DNA of 9,188 nt from Oscillospiraceae bacterium. GTDB lineage: Bacteria; Bacillota_A; Clostridia; Oscillospirales; Oscillospiraceae. The stretch lies in assembly GCA_017411665.1 (NCBI GenBank), contig JAFQPT010000197.1, forward strand, positions 1-9,188. Reading direction: 5' to 3'. The notes under the pieces were generated by a model. The model did not search any database. It was not told where the DNA came from and was given only the letters and a program-made list of their open reading frames with translations. Shown here one piece after another: positions 1 to 6,948 of this stretch (position 1 is the stretch's first letter; each line of letters begins with the position of its first letter). The position numbers and the translations under genes were made by a program.

Positions 1-593
1 GCACGTACGCGGCGCAAACTGCTCATGGTACCGCCTACACCCAGTGCTTCGCCAATGTCATGACAAAGTGTACGGATGTAGGTACCCTTGGAGCAGGTTA
101 CATCCAGACAATAGTCCCCTTCTTCCAGATGGCTGTTATCGACCAACTCCAAAGAATGGATGGTGATTTGACGGGGCTTACGCTCCACTTCACCGCCCTT
201 ACGGGCAATGTCGTAGAGTTTCTGTCCGTTGACCTTTAACGCAGAATACATGGGAGGAATCTGACTGATTTCCCCCATAAAACGAGGCAAAACAGCTTTC
301 AATTCTTCCTGTGTAACACAGCATTCTGTCTCTTTCAGTATCGTACCGGTAATATCCTGTGTATCTGTTTCCACACCAAGACGCAATCCCGCAATGTACT
401 GCTTAGCATCCGCTTCCGCAAACTCCACTGCTCTGGTGGCTCTGCCCACAAACACAACAAGCAACCCCGTTGCCAAAGGATCCAGTGTTCCCGAGTGTCC
501 GATTCGGCGCTCCTGCAGCAGTCTGCGCAGCTTCCCCACTACATCATGACTTGTCCAGTCACGAGGCTTGTCAATCAAAATGATCCCGTTCAT
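1..593 (-). CDS. truB: tRNA pseudouridine(55) synthase TruB, 5' part (3' end cut by window edge)
   Basis: TruB converts uridine 55 in the T-arm of tRNAs to pseudouridine in the cytoplasm. About 197 residues are visible of a family usually near 300, so the C-terminal part (remaining catalytic fold and PUA-like domain) lies off the left edge. Reading the minus strand from 593 gives MNGIILIDKPRDWTSHDVVG, then the catalytic motif GHSGTLDPLATGLL around residues 32-45 with the family's catalytic aspartate at about D38. YSALKVNGQKLYDIARKG and CSKGTYIRTLCHDIGEALG follow, both TruB signatures. The ATG at 591-593 overlaps the nrnA stop codon in an ATGA arrangement, and a GAGGAG lies about 9 nt upstream within nrnA, pointing to translational coupling. 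It is the last visible gene of the nusA-infB operon, where truB usually sits in Firmicutes. Identification is secure from motifs; only the extent is unknown. Confidence 0.96.
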   Translation of the reverse strand, partial: MNGIILIDKPRDWTSHDVVGKLRRLLQERRIGHSGTLDPLATGLLVVFVGRATRAVEFAEADAKQYIAGLRLGVETDTQDITGTILKETECCVTQEELKAVLPRFMGEISQIPPMYSALKVNGQKLYDIARKGGEVERKPRQITIHSLELVDNSHLEEGDYCLDVTCSKGTYIRTLCHDIGEALGVGGTMSSLRRVR

Positions 594-1528
594 ACAGGCC
601 ACTCCTCATTGATTGCAGCCAGCACCTGCTCAGCTGCGCCATAAACGCTGTCGTTGATTTTGCAGCCTGCCGCCATCGCATGACCGCCGCCGCCGAATTT
701 CGCGCAGACATTGGATACATTCACGGGAGGCTTGGAGCGCAGAGACAGCTTGGAAGTACCGTCATCATTTTCCTTGATGGTAACAGCCACAATGACTCCC
801 TCGGGACGTCCTGCCAGATTAGCCAAATCGTCCATATCCTTTTCCTTTGCACCGCTGCGGGCAATCATATCCTTGGTCACCAGTGCAATGGCAACCTTGC
901 CTTCGCGATGGAACTGCATTTCGGAATTAATCATAGTTTCCAGCATAATACGTTCTTTTGCCACGCTGCGGAAAAATTCCACATTCAGTTTTCCGTTTTC
1001 CGCACCGTAATCCACCAGCTTTGCCGCTGCGCGCAGGGTATCGCTGTTGGTATTCATATACTGGAAGCAGCCGGTATCGGTAGATACCGCAATATACAGC
1101 AGGTTCGCTTCTTCCCTGCTGACATCGCCGCACATGGCTTCGATGACCTCCAGAATCAGTTCCCCGCAGGCCGCGGTATGAGGAGACACAAAGGTCTGCT
1201 CCGCATAGCCGCTGTTGGAGCCGTGATGGTCAATACACAAATTGACCATACCCGCAAAGCCTTTGGGGAACATGGTCACATCCGCAGTGTCAACCGCCAC
1301 CACAGTTTCATATACATAGTCCACAGGCGCGAAATACCCGCCCACATAGGGCAGGTATTTCTCTGTGGCTTCTTCATTTTTCAGCAGGTATGCCTGCTTG
1401 CCCATACGACGCAGCGCACTGCACAGTGCACCGCCGCTGCCTAAGGTATCCCCATCGGGACGGGTATGGGTAATCAGCAGGAACTTGTCACGCTGCTGCA
1501 GGTATTCGGCCACAGCTTTTGCGTTCAT
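590..1528 (-). CDS. nrnA: DHH-family phosphoesterase, NrnA-like oligoribonuclease / pAp phosphatase
   Basis: The 312-residue product has the full DHH/DHHA1 layout. Metal-binding motifs are H21-T-R-P-D25-G-D27 followed by GS, a VAVDTAD segment around D80, the DHH triad D100-H101-H102, and STDTGCF around D151. The C-terminal DHHA1 substrate-binding motif GGGGHAMAAG is at about residues 279-288. Family members hydrolyse short RNA oligonucleotides to mononucleotides and dephosphorylate 3'-phosphoadenosine 5'-phosphate with Mn2+; some homologues instead degrade cyclic dinucleotide products such as pApA. The sequence alone cannot separate these activities. There is no membrane segment or N-terminal sensor domain, so this is not GdpP. 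The start ATG overlaps the rbfA stop by 4 nt and the stop overlaps the truB start by 4 nt, so it is almost certainly translated as part of the operon. The rbfA-nrnA-truB position is common in Clostridia. Confidence 0.93.
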   Translation of the reverse strand: MNAKAVAEYLQQRDKFLLITHTRPDGDTLGSGGALCSALRRMGKQAYLLKNEEATEKYLPYVGGYFAPVDYVYETVVAVDTADVTMFPKGFAGMVNLCIDHHGSNSGYAEQTFVSPHTAACGELILEVIEAMCGDVSREEANLLYIAVSTDTGCFQYMNTNSDTLRAAAKLVDYGAENGKLNVEFFRSVAKERIMLETMINSEMQFHREGKVAIALVTKDMIARSGAKEKDMDDLANLAGRPEGVIVAVTIKENDDGTSKLSLRSKPPVNVSNVCAKFGGGGHAMAAGCKINDSVYGAAEQVLAAINEEWPV

Positions 1529-1908
1529 TCCCAGTCCTCCAGTTCATCTTCTTCACTGACAGGGGGAATGTTCAAATTTTCCAGAATACCACTGATTTTT
1601 GCGCCGTATTCAATAGATTTATCGATTTCAAATACCAACTCGGGAGTGTAAACCAGCTTCAGAGTGGAGCCCAGCTCGCGACGTAGCCAGCCGGATGCAC
1701 TCTTCAGCCCCTTCTTGAATTCCTTCTCATCCTGCAGACCGTAAACGCTCAGCCATACCTTCGCATAACGCAGGTCACCGGTGGTTTCCACGCGAGTGAT
1801 GGTAATCATGCCCTGACCGCTGACGCGGGGGTCCTTTATCTGACGGAGACGGTCAGCCAGAATACGCTGGATATCGTCATTGATTCTTCCGATTCTTGCA
1901 GATGCCAT
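1525..1908 (-). CDS. rbfA: 30S ribosome-binding factor RbfA
   Basis: RbfA is a small KH-fold protein that binds the immature 30S subunit and helps process and fold the 5' end region of 16S rRNA, especially in the cold. The 127-residue product matches the family in length and pattern: R-I-G-R-I-N-D-D-I-Q at the N terminus, the DPRV segment with ITITRVETTGDLRYAKVWLSV, and the helical segment GLKSASGWLRRELGSTLKL. It ends with PELVFEIDKSIEYGAKI and an acidic tail. An AAAGGA ribosome binding site precedes the ATG by about 7 nt. It starts 22 nt after infB ends, and its TGA stop overlaps the nrnA ATG. The infB-rbfA adjacency is one of the most conserved in bacteria and supports the call independently. 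Confidence 0.96.
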   Translation of the reverse strand: MASARIGRINDDIQRILADRLRQIKDPRVSGQGMITITRVETTGDLRYAKVWLSVYGLQDEKEFKKGLKSASGWLRRELGSTLKLVYTPELVFEIDKSIEYGAKISGILENLNIPPVSEEDELEDWE

Positions 1909-1930
1909 ATACTATCCTTTCAGCCTAACA

Positions 1931-4318
1931 TCAAGGCATAATCTGGCGCATCACGTAGATTTCCAGTTCGTCGCCTTCCTTAACGTCGTTGTACTTTTCA
2001 ATCTGCAGACCGCATTCGTAGCCTTCCTTGACTTCCTTTACGTCATCCTTGAAACGACGCAGAGATGCCAGTTCACCGGTGTAGATTACGATGCCTTCGC
2101 GGATGACACGAACACCGCTGTTGCGTTCGATCTTGCCGTCGGTGACATAGCCGCCGATGATGGTACCAACCTTGGATACCTTGAAGGTCTGACGAACTTC
2201 TACGCGTCCGATGACAACTTCTTCGTACTTGGGAGCCAGCATACCCTTCATAGCGGTTTCAACTTCGTTGATGCAGTCATAGATAACGCTGTACAGACGG
2301 ATTTCAACACCGCCGCGCACTGCGCTGTCACGAGCTGCTGCATCGGGACGTACGTTAAAGCCAACAATCAGAGCGCCGCTGGTAGCAGCCAGCATAACGT
2401 CGGATTCATTGATGGCACCGGGTGCTGCGTGGATAACCTTGACACGAACTTCTTCGTTGGTCAGCTTTTCCAGAGAAGCCTTAACTGCTTCTGCAGAGCC
2501 CTGTACGTCTGCCTTAACAATGATGTTGAAGTCCTTCAGCTCGCCTTCCTGAATGCGGCTGAACAGGTCATCCAGAGAGACCTTCTTTGCTGCCCCGAAG
2601 AGAGCATCCTTCTTCTGCTGCTTGCGTTCTTCAACCAGCTCACGAGCCATACGTTCATCGGAAACTGCGTTGAAGGTGTCACCTGCTGCGGGAACTTCGC
2701 TCAGACCGTCGATTTCAACGGGTACGGAGGGACCTGCTTCGGTGATGCGTTCACCCTTATCGTTGATCATAACACGGACACGGCCGACTGCGGTGCCTGC
2801 GATGATGATGTCGCCCTTTCTCAAGGTACCGTTCTGAACCAGAACAGTCATAACGGGACCACGGCCGCGGTCCAAACGAGCTTCGATAACTGCGCCCTTT
2901 GCTGCGCGGTTGGGGTTAGCCTTCAGTTCCTGCATTTCTGCAACCAGAACTACGTTTTCCAGCAGTTCATCAATGCCCATACCGGTCTTTGCGGAGATGG
3001 GAACGATAATGGTGTCGCCACCCCATTCTTCGCTGACCAGTTCGTATTCAGTCAGCTGCTGCTTGATGCGTTCGGGATTTGCACCGAACTTATCCATCTT
3101 GTTAACTGCAACAATGATGGGAATATTTGCTGCCTTAGCGTGGTTAATGGATTCAACAGTCTGGGGCATAATGCCGTCGTCTGCTGCTACAACCAGAATT
3201 GCAACGTCGGTAACCATTGCGCCGCGTGCACGCATGGAAGTAAATGCTTCGTGACCGGGGGTATCCAGGAAGGTAACGGGGCTGCCGTTTACGTCAACGG
3301 TGTAAGCACCGATTGCCTGGGTAATGCCGCCTGCTTCGCCCGCTGCAACGTGTGCATTGCGGATATAGTCCAGCAGAGAGGTCTTACCGTGGTCAACATG
3401 ACCCATAACAACAACAACGGGTGCACGTGCTACCAGATCTTCTGCCTTGTCTTCGCTGTCGTCAATGAGCTTTTCTTCTACGGTAACAATGACTTCGCGT
3501 TCAATCTTGCAGTCAAATTCCATAGCTACCAAAGCTGCGGTATCGTAGTCGATGACATCGGATACGGAAGCAAAGGTGCCCATCTTAATTAGGGACTTGA
3601 TAACTACCGCTGCACTCTTCTTCATACGACTTGCCAGTTCGCCAACGGTGATTTCGTCGGGGATGGAAACCTTGGTCTGTGCCTTACGGGCGATTTCAAG
3701 CTGCAGACGCTGCATTCTGTCCTTTTCTTCCTGCTTGCGCTTATTGGAAGGAGCCTGCTGACGCTGCTTGTTCTTGCCACCGATTTTTTCCTTGCCGCGG
3801 CCACGACCCATACGTTCGCCCTTATCGCCTGCCAGATCATCGTACTTTTCGTTGAACTTATCAATATTGGTTGCGCTTGCCGCACCGCGGGTGTCAACAA
3901 TACGCTTTTCGGGCACCTTCTTGGACACGATAGGCCCCTGCTGAGTCTGCTGCTGAGCAGGCTGCTGTGCAGGCTTGTTGCCCTGTGCATTGCCGCCTCT
4001 TTCCTGACGGTTGCCGCCCTTATTGCCCTGTTCTCTCTTATCTTCTCTCACGGTCTTATCGTCTGCCTTCTTGGTTTCTTCTTTCTTTTCCTTCTTGGGC
4101 GCTGCCTTGGGAGCAGCGGTCTTGTAAAGGTCTTCCAGACTTTCCATCTGATTGTGCTGAGTCATATATTCAAAAATGATGTCCAGTTCTCTGCCTTCCA
4201 GAACCTGCATGTGGTTCTTGGGAGTAGTGGCATAGTCTGTCAAAATCTGAGTGATTACTTTGGATGTGGTTTTGAAGTCCTTTGCGACTTCGTGTACGCG
4301 GTACTTTTCAATACTCAA
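1931..4318 (-). CDS. infB: translation initiation factor IF-2 (TTG start)
   Basis: IF-2 is the GTPase that brings fMet-tRNA to the 30S subunit and promotes subunit joining. The 795-residue product has two N-terminal IF2_N-type modules (about residues 1-55 and 215-270). They are separated by a low-complexity linker rich in Lys, Gln, Glu and Gly (about 68-205), presumably disordered. The GTPase motifs follow in order: G1 GHVDHGKT (306-313), G2 GGITQ, G3 DTPGH (352-356), G4 NKMD (406-409) and G5 SAK (442-444). Domains II-IV follow and the protein ends [12 protein letters not shown]. The start is a TTG at 4316-4318, chosen because the frame begins [15 protein letters not shown], a standard IF-2 N terminus, and a perfect AGGAGG lies 8 nt upstream. 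The TTG overlaps the ylxQ TGA stop (TTGA), so initiation may be coupled to ylxQ translation. I did not look for internal starts that would yield shorter IF-2 forms. Confidence 0.98.
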   Translation of the reverse strand: MSIEKYRVHEVAKDFKTTSKVITQILTDYATTPKNHMQVLEGRELDIIFEYMTQHNQMESLEDLYKTAAPKAAPKKEKKEETKKADDKTVREDKREQGNKGGNRQERGGNAQGNKPAQQPAQQQTQQGPIVSKKVPEKRIVDTRGAASATNIDKFNEKYDDLAGDKGERMGRGRGKEKIGGKNKQRQQAPSNKRKQEEKDRMQRLQLEIARKAQTKVSIPDEITVGELASRMKKSAAVVIKSLIKMGTFASVSDVIDYDTAALVAMEFDCKIEREVIVTVEEKLIDDSEDKAEDLVARAPVVVVMGHVDHGKTSLLDYIRNAHVAAGEAGGITQAIGAYTVDVNGSPVTFLDTPGHEAFTSMRARGAMVTDVAILVVAADDGIMPQTVESINHAKAANIPIIVAVNKMDKFGANPERIKQQLTEYELVSEEWGGDTIIVPISAKTGMGIDELLENVVLVAEMQELKANPNRAAKGAVIEARLDRGRGPVMTVLVQNGTLRKGDIIIAGTAVGRVRVMINDKGERITEAGPSVPVEIDGLSEVPAAGDTFNAVSDERMARELVEERKQQKKDALFGAAKKVSLDDLFSRIQEGELKDFNIIVKADVQGSAEAVKASLEKLTNEEVRVKVIHAAPGAINESDVMLAATSGALIVGFNVRPDAAARDSAVRGGVEIRLYSVIYDCINEVETAMKGMLAPKYEEVVIGRVEVRQTFKVSKVGTIIGGYVTDGKIERNSGVRVIREGIVIYTGELASLRRFKDDVKEVKEGYECGLQIEKYNDVKEGDELEIYVMRQIMP

Positions 4319-4740
4319 GCCTTAGTCCTCCTCTTCCCTAACTTCTTATTACGTTCATGTGCTTTCTGCTCTGCTTTGCGCTTGTTCTGCTGCTTCAGCT
4401 TTTCTTCCAGCTGTGCGATCAGTTCCTTGTGTTCGCCTTCGGTGTCCAGTGCCTTCATAAAAGCAACTGCCAAACCCAAATCGTACACAGCCATCATAGA
4501 GATGGAGCCTCTGCCCAGACGTCCTGCCAGTTCCATTTTGGTGTAGGGCAGAACCAGCAAAGGAATCTTTCGTCCGTAAACAAATCCCTTTGCACGGGCA
4601 TGTGCATTCTCGGATGCGTCACTTGCCAGAAGCAGGAGCTTTACCTTACCTTCTCTGCAGGCAATGCCGCAGTCGGTTTCGCCAACAGCGCAGGCGCCTG
4701 CCTTGCGCATCAGCCCCAGATAATTCAACGCCTTATCCAT
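4315..4740 (-). CDS. ylxQ: L7Ae/L30e-family ribosomal protein YlxQ, with basic C-terminal tail
   Basis: The 141-residue product starts with an L7Ae/L30e/S12e-type RNA-binding domain: [17 protein letters not shown], then [17 protein letters not shown] (about residues 34-50), then an [20 protein letters not shown] segment (about 59-78), which is the pattern of kink-turn-binding proteins. After about residue 100 comes a charged, probably helical tail ending in a very basic stretch (about 112-141). This makes it longer than the roughly 100-residue Bacillus YlxQ. The family protein lies between nusA/ylxR and infB in Firmicutes and is thought to bind structured RNA; its precise role is unsettled. 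I chose the ATG at 4738-4740 because it begins the conserved domain and has a GGAGGCGG upstream; an in-frame ATG 45 nt earlier would add an unconserved extension inside ylxR. It overlaps ylxR by 8 nt and infB by 4 nt. Confidence 0.92.
   Translation of the reverse strand: MDKALNYLGLMRKAGACAVGETDCGIACREGKVKLLLLASDASENAHARAKGFVYGRKIPLLVLPYTKMELAGRLGRGSISMMAVYDLGLAVAFMKALDTEGEHKELIAQLEEKLKQQNKRKAEQKAHERNKKLGKRRTKA
4327..4332 (-). promoter_or_regulatory. AGGAGG ribosome binding site fixing the infB TTG start
   Basis: A perfect minus-strand AGGAGG lies inside the last codons of ylxQ (the Arg-Arg codons), with 8 nt to the infB TTG. It supports the non-ATG start, since no ATG occurs at a suitable position in the infB frame before the conserved N terminus. 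Confidence 0.85.
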
Positions 4741-5005
4741 TTGCTTCCGCCTCCATTTCCTGTTCCAGACGGTCATAGATCTCATCGGGGATTTGTGTAT
4801 CCAGAGACCGTTCGATTGCTTTGGATTTTCTTGCTTTCTTCAAGCAGCCGCTGTCTTTGCAGACATAAGCGCCTCTACCGGATGCCTTGCCTCTGCCGTC
4901 CAGACTGATTTCTCCTTCGGGAGACCGTACCACACGGATGAGGGTCGCTTTCGGCTTCATTTCACGGCAGCCGAGACACTGCCGCATGGGAATTTTCTTC
5001 TGCAT
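4733..5005 (-). CDS. ylxR: YlxR family (DUF448) RNA-binding protein
   Basis: The 90-residue basic protein has the YlxR signatures: PMRQCLGC near the N terminus (residues 6-13), RVVRSPEGEISLD, and GRGAYVCKDSGCLKKA (about 43-58). The fold carries a conserved Cys-rich N terminus and the GRGAYVC motif and is regarded as a nucleic-acid-binding protein. Literature on YlxR/RnpM links it to RNase P or to regulation of transcription, and I cannot choose between these from sequence. The gene starts 25 nt after nusA, with a GAAGGGAG ribosome binding site upstream. Its end overlaps the start of ylxQ by 8 nt, so the two are probably translated together. The nusA-ylxR-ylxQ-infB order is the standard Firmicutes arrangement. 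Confidence 0.94.
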   Translation of the reverse strand: MQKKIPMRQCLGCREMKPKATLIRVVRSPEGEISLDGRGKASGRGAYVCKDSGCLKKARKSKAIERSLDTQIPDEIYDRLEQEMEAEANG

Positions 5006-5030
5006 ACCTGCTCGACTCCCTTCTCGTTAT

Positions 5031-6086
5031 TTATACAGCCTGACTTTCGGGCTTGATATCAATTTTATAACCGGTCAGCTTAGCTGCCAGACGTGCGTTC
5101 TGGCCTTCCTTACCGATTGCCAGAGACAGCTGAGTGTCGGGAACGACAACACGGCAGCTTCTGCCGTCTTCCAGCATGGTAACGCTGATGACATCTGCAG
5201 GAGACAGAGCTGCTGCGATGTACTGAGCGGGGTCTTCGCTGTACTTGATGATGTCGATCTTTTCGCCGTGCAGTTCTTCCACAATGGAAGCCACACGACC
5301 GCCGCGGGTACCGACGCATGCACCGATGGGATCAACGTTTTCGTCGGAAGACCAAACGCTCATCTTGGTGCGGCTGCCTGCTTCACGTGCAATGGACTTG
5401 ATTTCCACGATGCCGTCGAAGATTTCGGGAACTTCCATTTCAAACAGGCGCTTGACGAAGCCGGGGTGGGTACGGGAAATCAGTACCTGAGGACCTCTTG
5501 CATTGCGGCGAACTTCCACAACATATACCTTGATGTGGTCGCCTTCACGCAGCTGTTCGCCGCGGATACGTTCCTGAGCCAGCAGCATTGCTTCGGTGCA
5601 TTCGGAGTTGGAGTTGATTTTGATGTGAGCAGCGCCGGTTCTGGGGTCGATGCGGGAAACAACGCCGGTCAGCAGTTCGTGTTCCTTGGAGGTGAACTCG
5701 TCATAGACCATGCCGCGTTCTGCTTCACGAATGCCCTGAATGATAACCTGCTTTGCAGCCTGAGCAGCAATACGGCCGAAGTTCTTGGTTTCTACGGGGA
5801 TTGCAATGGTGTCGCCCAGCTTTGCGCCGCGTACAACCTTCTTTGCTACGGGCAGGGTCACTTCGCAGTAGGGTTCGTAAACATCTTCTACAACTACTTT
5901 ATATTCAACCAGCTGAATCTTCTTTGCCTTTTCGTCCAGAAGAACTTCTACATTGCCTTCGTATTCCACATTGTCCTTGCGGAATGCAGCCAGCAGAGCC
6001 TGGGTGATTTTTTCATACATGTATTCCTTGGGAATACCTTTTTCTTTTTCAATATCAGCAACAGCTGCAAAGAATTCTGCGTTCAT
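5031..6086 (-). CDS. nusA: transcription termination/antitermination factor NusA
   Basis: NusA binds RNA polymerase and nascent RNA and modulates pausing, intrinsic termination and antitermination. The 351-residue product is the short Firmicutes form. It has an N-terminal polymerase-binding domain (about 1-133, opening MNAEFFAAVADIEKEKGI) and an S1 domain (about 136-203, from ELLTGVVSRID to VLISRTH). KH1 contains VDPIGACVGTRGGRV (about 251-265), and KH2 contains SLAIGKEGQNARLAAKLTGY (about 321-340). It lacks the C-terminal acidic repeats of the E. coli protein, as expected for this phylum. The ATG is preceded by AAGGAG at close spacing, 27 nt after the rimP stop. In B. subtilis, as I recall, NusA feeds back on its own operon through a leader terminator; a hairpin suited to that role is present upstream of rimP here. 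Confidence 0.98.
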   Translation of the reverse strand: MNAEFFAAVADIEKEKGIPKEYMYEKITQALLAAFRKDNVEYEGNVEVLLDEKAKKIQLVEYKVVVEDVYEPYCEVTLPVAKKVVRGAKLGDTIAIPVETKNFGRIAAQAAKQVIIQGIREAERGMVYDEFTSKEHELLTGVVSRIDPRTGAAHIKINSNSECTEAMLLAQERIRGEQLREGDHIKVYVVEVRRNARGPQVLISRTHPGFVKRLFEMEVPEIFDGIVEIKSIAREAGSRTKMSVWSSDENVDPIGACVGTRGGRVASIVEELHGEKIDIIKYSEDPAQYIAAALSPADVISVTMLEDGRSCRVVVPDTQLSLAIGKEGQNARLAAKLTGYKIDIKPESQAV

Positions 6087-6113
6087 ATTTCTCCTTACCT
6101 TTCTGATCTATTC

Positions 6114-6569
6114 TTAAAAATCTACGTGCAGCTTCACCTGTGCTACCTGAGCCTTCTTCAGTTCCACAGTCTTGCCGTTCACGTCGAGAGTGATATCGCC
6201 GTTATTGTATGCAGCCAGATTGCCAATGTAGCTCTTCTGACCGTTTACTGCCTGATACAGCTTTACGGATACCTGTGCACCCATAAACTTTTCAAAATCA
6301 GAGGGGCGCTTGAGTTCACGTTCGATGCCTGCGGAGCCGACTTCGAACACATAGCTGCAGGGAATGGGGTCTGCTTCGTCCAGAATGGGATCCAGAGTGC
6401 GGCTGAAGTTTTCGCAGTCAATGATGTTGACGCCTTCTTCCTTATCCAGATACACACGCAGGTACTGAGTGCCTGCTTCCTTTACAAATTCAACGTCCCA
6501 GATTTCAAGACCCATGTCATCAGCCACAGGCTGTGCCAGAGCCCATACTTTTTCAGTAATTTTACTCAT
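6114..6569 (-). CDS. rimP: ribosome maturation factor RimP
   Basis: RimP assists early 30S assembly. The 151-residue product matches the family: an N-terminal alpha/beta domain (MSKITEKVWALAQPVADDMG, then LEIWDVEFVKEAG and LRVYLDKEEGV) and the signature EVGSAGIERELKRPSDFEKF (about residues 76-95). A C-terminal SH3-like beta domain ends with AQVKLHVDF. I chose the ATG at 6567-6569, preceded by AGGTG about 6 nt upstream. The same frame stays open to an earlier ATG at 6641, but the extra 24 residues would be encoded by the terminator hairpin and AT-rich leader and resemble nothing in RimP. It is the first gene of the nusA-infB operon and has its own promoter about 90 nt upstream. Confidence 0.96.
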   Translation of the reverse strand: MSKITEKVWALAQPVADDMGLEIWDVEFVKEAGTQYLRVYLDKEEGVNIIDCENFSRTLDPILDEADPIPCSYVFEVGSAGIERELKRPSDFEKFMGAQVSVKLYQAVNGQKSYIGNLAAYNNGDITLDVNGKTVELKKAQVAQVKLHVDF

Positions 6570-6605
6570 ATAACACCTGTCTTTAGTTATTTTAAAATAA
6601 TCAAC

Positions 6606-6630
6606 AAAAAGAGTGGGCTCTCGCCCACTC
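6606..6630 (-). terminator. intrinsic terminator hairpin in the rimP leader (probable attenuator)
   Basis: On the minus strand GAGTGGGC pairs perfectly with GCCCACTC (8 bp, mostly G-C) across a GAGA tetraloop of the GNRA type, followed at once by TTTTTGTT. It lies about 20 nt after the predicted transcription start of the rimP promoter and about 37 nt before the rimP ATG. It therefore sits inside the operon's 5' leader rather than at a gene end. That position means it would stop readthrough from sigK and the small upstream gene and also attenuate the rimP-nusA operon itself. NusA-responsive attenuation of this operon is reported in B. subtilis as I recall; the same use here is inferred. Confidence 0.85.
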
Positions 6631-6657
6631 CCAAAAACCATGATACTAACTGCACAT

Positions 6658-6685
6658 ATTATAACACAAATAATAAGAAATGCAA
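6658..6685 (-). promoter_or_regulatory. sigma-A type promoter of the rimP-nusA-infB operon
   Basis: Minus-strand -35 TTGCAT (6680-6685) and -10 TATAAT (6658-6663) are separated by 16 bp, and the -10 has an extended TG (TGTTATAAT). The surroundings are AT-rich. Transcription should start near 6650-6651, giving a leader of about 80 nt that contains the terminator hairpin. Confidence 0.8.
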
Positions 6686-6712
6686 CTGTTTTTTCCCGCT
6701 CTTTTTGTCAAA

Positions 6713-6886
6713 TTACGGGTTTTGGCCCTCTGTTTCCATCTGGACCTGTTCGCTGAGAGCCTCCTGCTCCAGATCATATTCCACATTGCGGGACGCCACG
6801 ATCATGACCAGAATCAATGCCAGCATGATCACAATCACGCGCTTTACTGCTTCTTTCATGAACTCCATAAACTGAGTCATGCCCAT
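6713..6886 (-). CDS. 57-residue single-pass membrane protein, unknown function
   Basis: This is a small gene between sigK and rimP. The product begins MGMTQFMEFMKEAVKRVIVI, has one hydrophobic segment (about residues 17-31, rich in Ile, Val, Leu and Met), and ends with a polar, acidic tail of about 26 residues. Three basic residues (K11, K15, R16) precede the hydrophobic stretch, which by the positive-inside rule predicts N-terminus inside and acidic C-terminus outside. A signal anchor is more likely than a cleaved signal, since no clear signal peptidase site is visible. The gene evidence is strong despite its size: a perfect AGGAGG (6895-6900) 8 nt before the ATG, a good promoter directly upstream, and a TAA stop. 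I do not recognise the family and assign no function. A divisome-like or toxin-like small membrane protein would be possible but is unsupported. Confidence 0.78.
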   Translation of the reverse strand: MGMTQFMEFMKEAVKRVIVIMLALILVMIVASRNVEYDLEQEALSEQVQMETEGQNP

Positions 6887-6919
6887 ACGGTATCCCTCCT
6901 TCCCTCAAATCAGATTCGT

Positions 6920-6948
6920 ATTATATCATAATTATACACACTCGTCAA
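6920..6948 (-). promoter_or_regulatory. sigma-A type promoter for the 57-residue membrane protein gene
   Basis: Minus-strand -35 TTGACG (6943-6948) lies inside the final sigK codons (Phe-Asp-Glu). The -10 TATAAT (6920-6925) is 17 bp away and has an extended TG (TGATATAAT). Transcription would start near 6913, about 26 nt before the small gene's ATG, a spacing that leaves room for its AGGAGG. The match to consensus is close, which suggests vegetative expression independent of sigK. Confidence 0.78.

Noticed and set aside
1880..3592. Long plus-strand open frame of 570 codons antisense to infB
   Set aside because: It lies wholly antisense to a motif-complete infB; its product is rich in Cys, Asn and Phe with no recognisable domain. 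It arises from the codon bias of the real gene.
4741..4785. Earlier in-frame ATG for ylxQ
   Set aside because: It would add 15 unconserved residues within ylxR and lacks the well-placed GGAGGCGG of the chosen start.
6570..6641. Upstream ATG that would lengthen RimP by 24 residues
   Set aside because: The extension is encoded by the terminator hairpin and AT-rich leader, has no ribosome binding site, and is absent from RimP as I know the family.
6706..6711. TTGACA on the minus strand overlapping the end of the 57-codon gene
   Set aside because: No -10 like sequence lies 16-18 bp downstream. The TTGCAT/TATAAT pair further on is the better promoter.
4887..6875. Plus-strand open frame of 662 codons antisense to nusA and rimP
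   Set aside because: It is antisense to ylxR, nusA, rimP and the intergenic signals, has no recognisable motifs, and crosses the promoter and terminator of the rimP operon.
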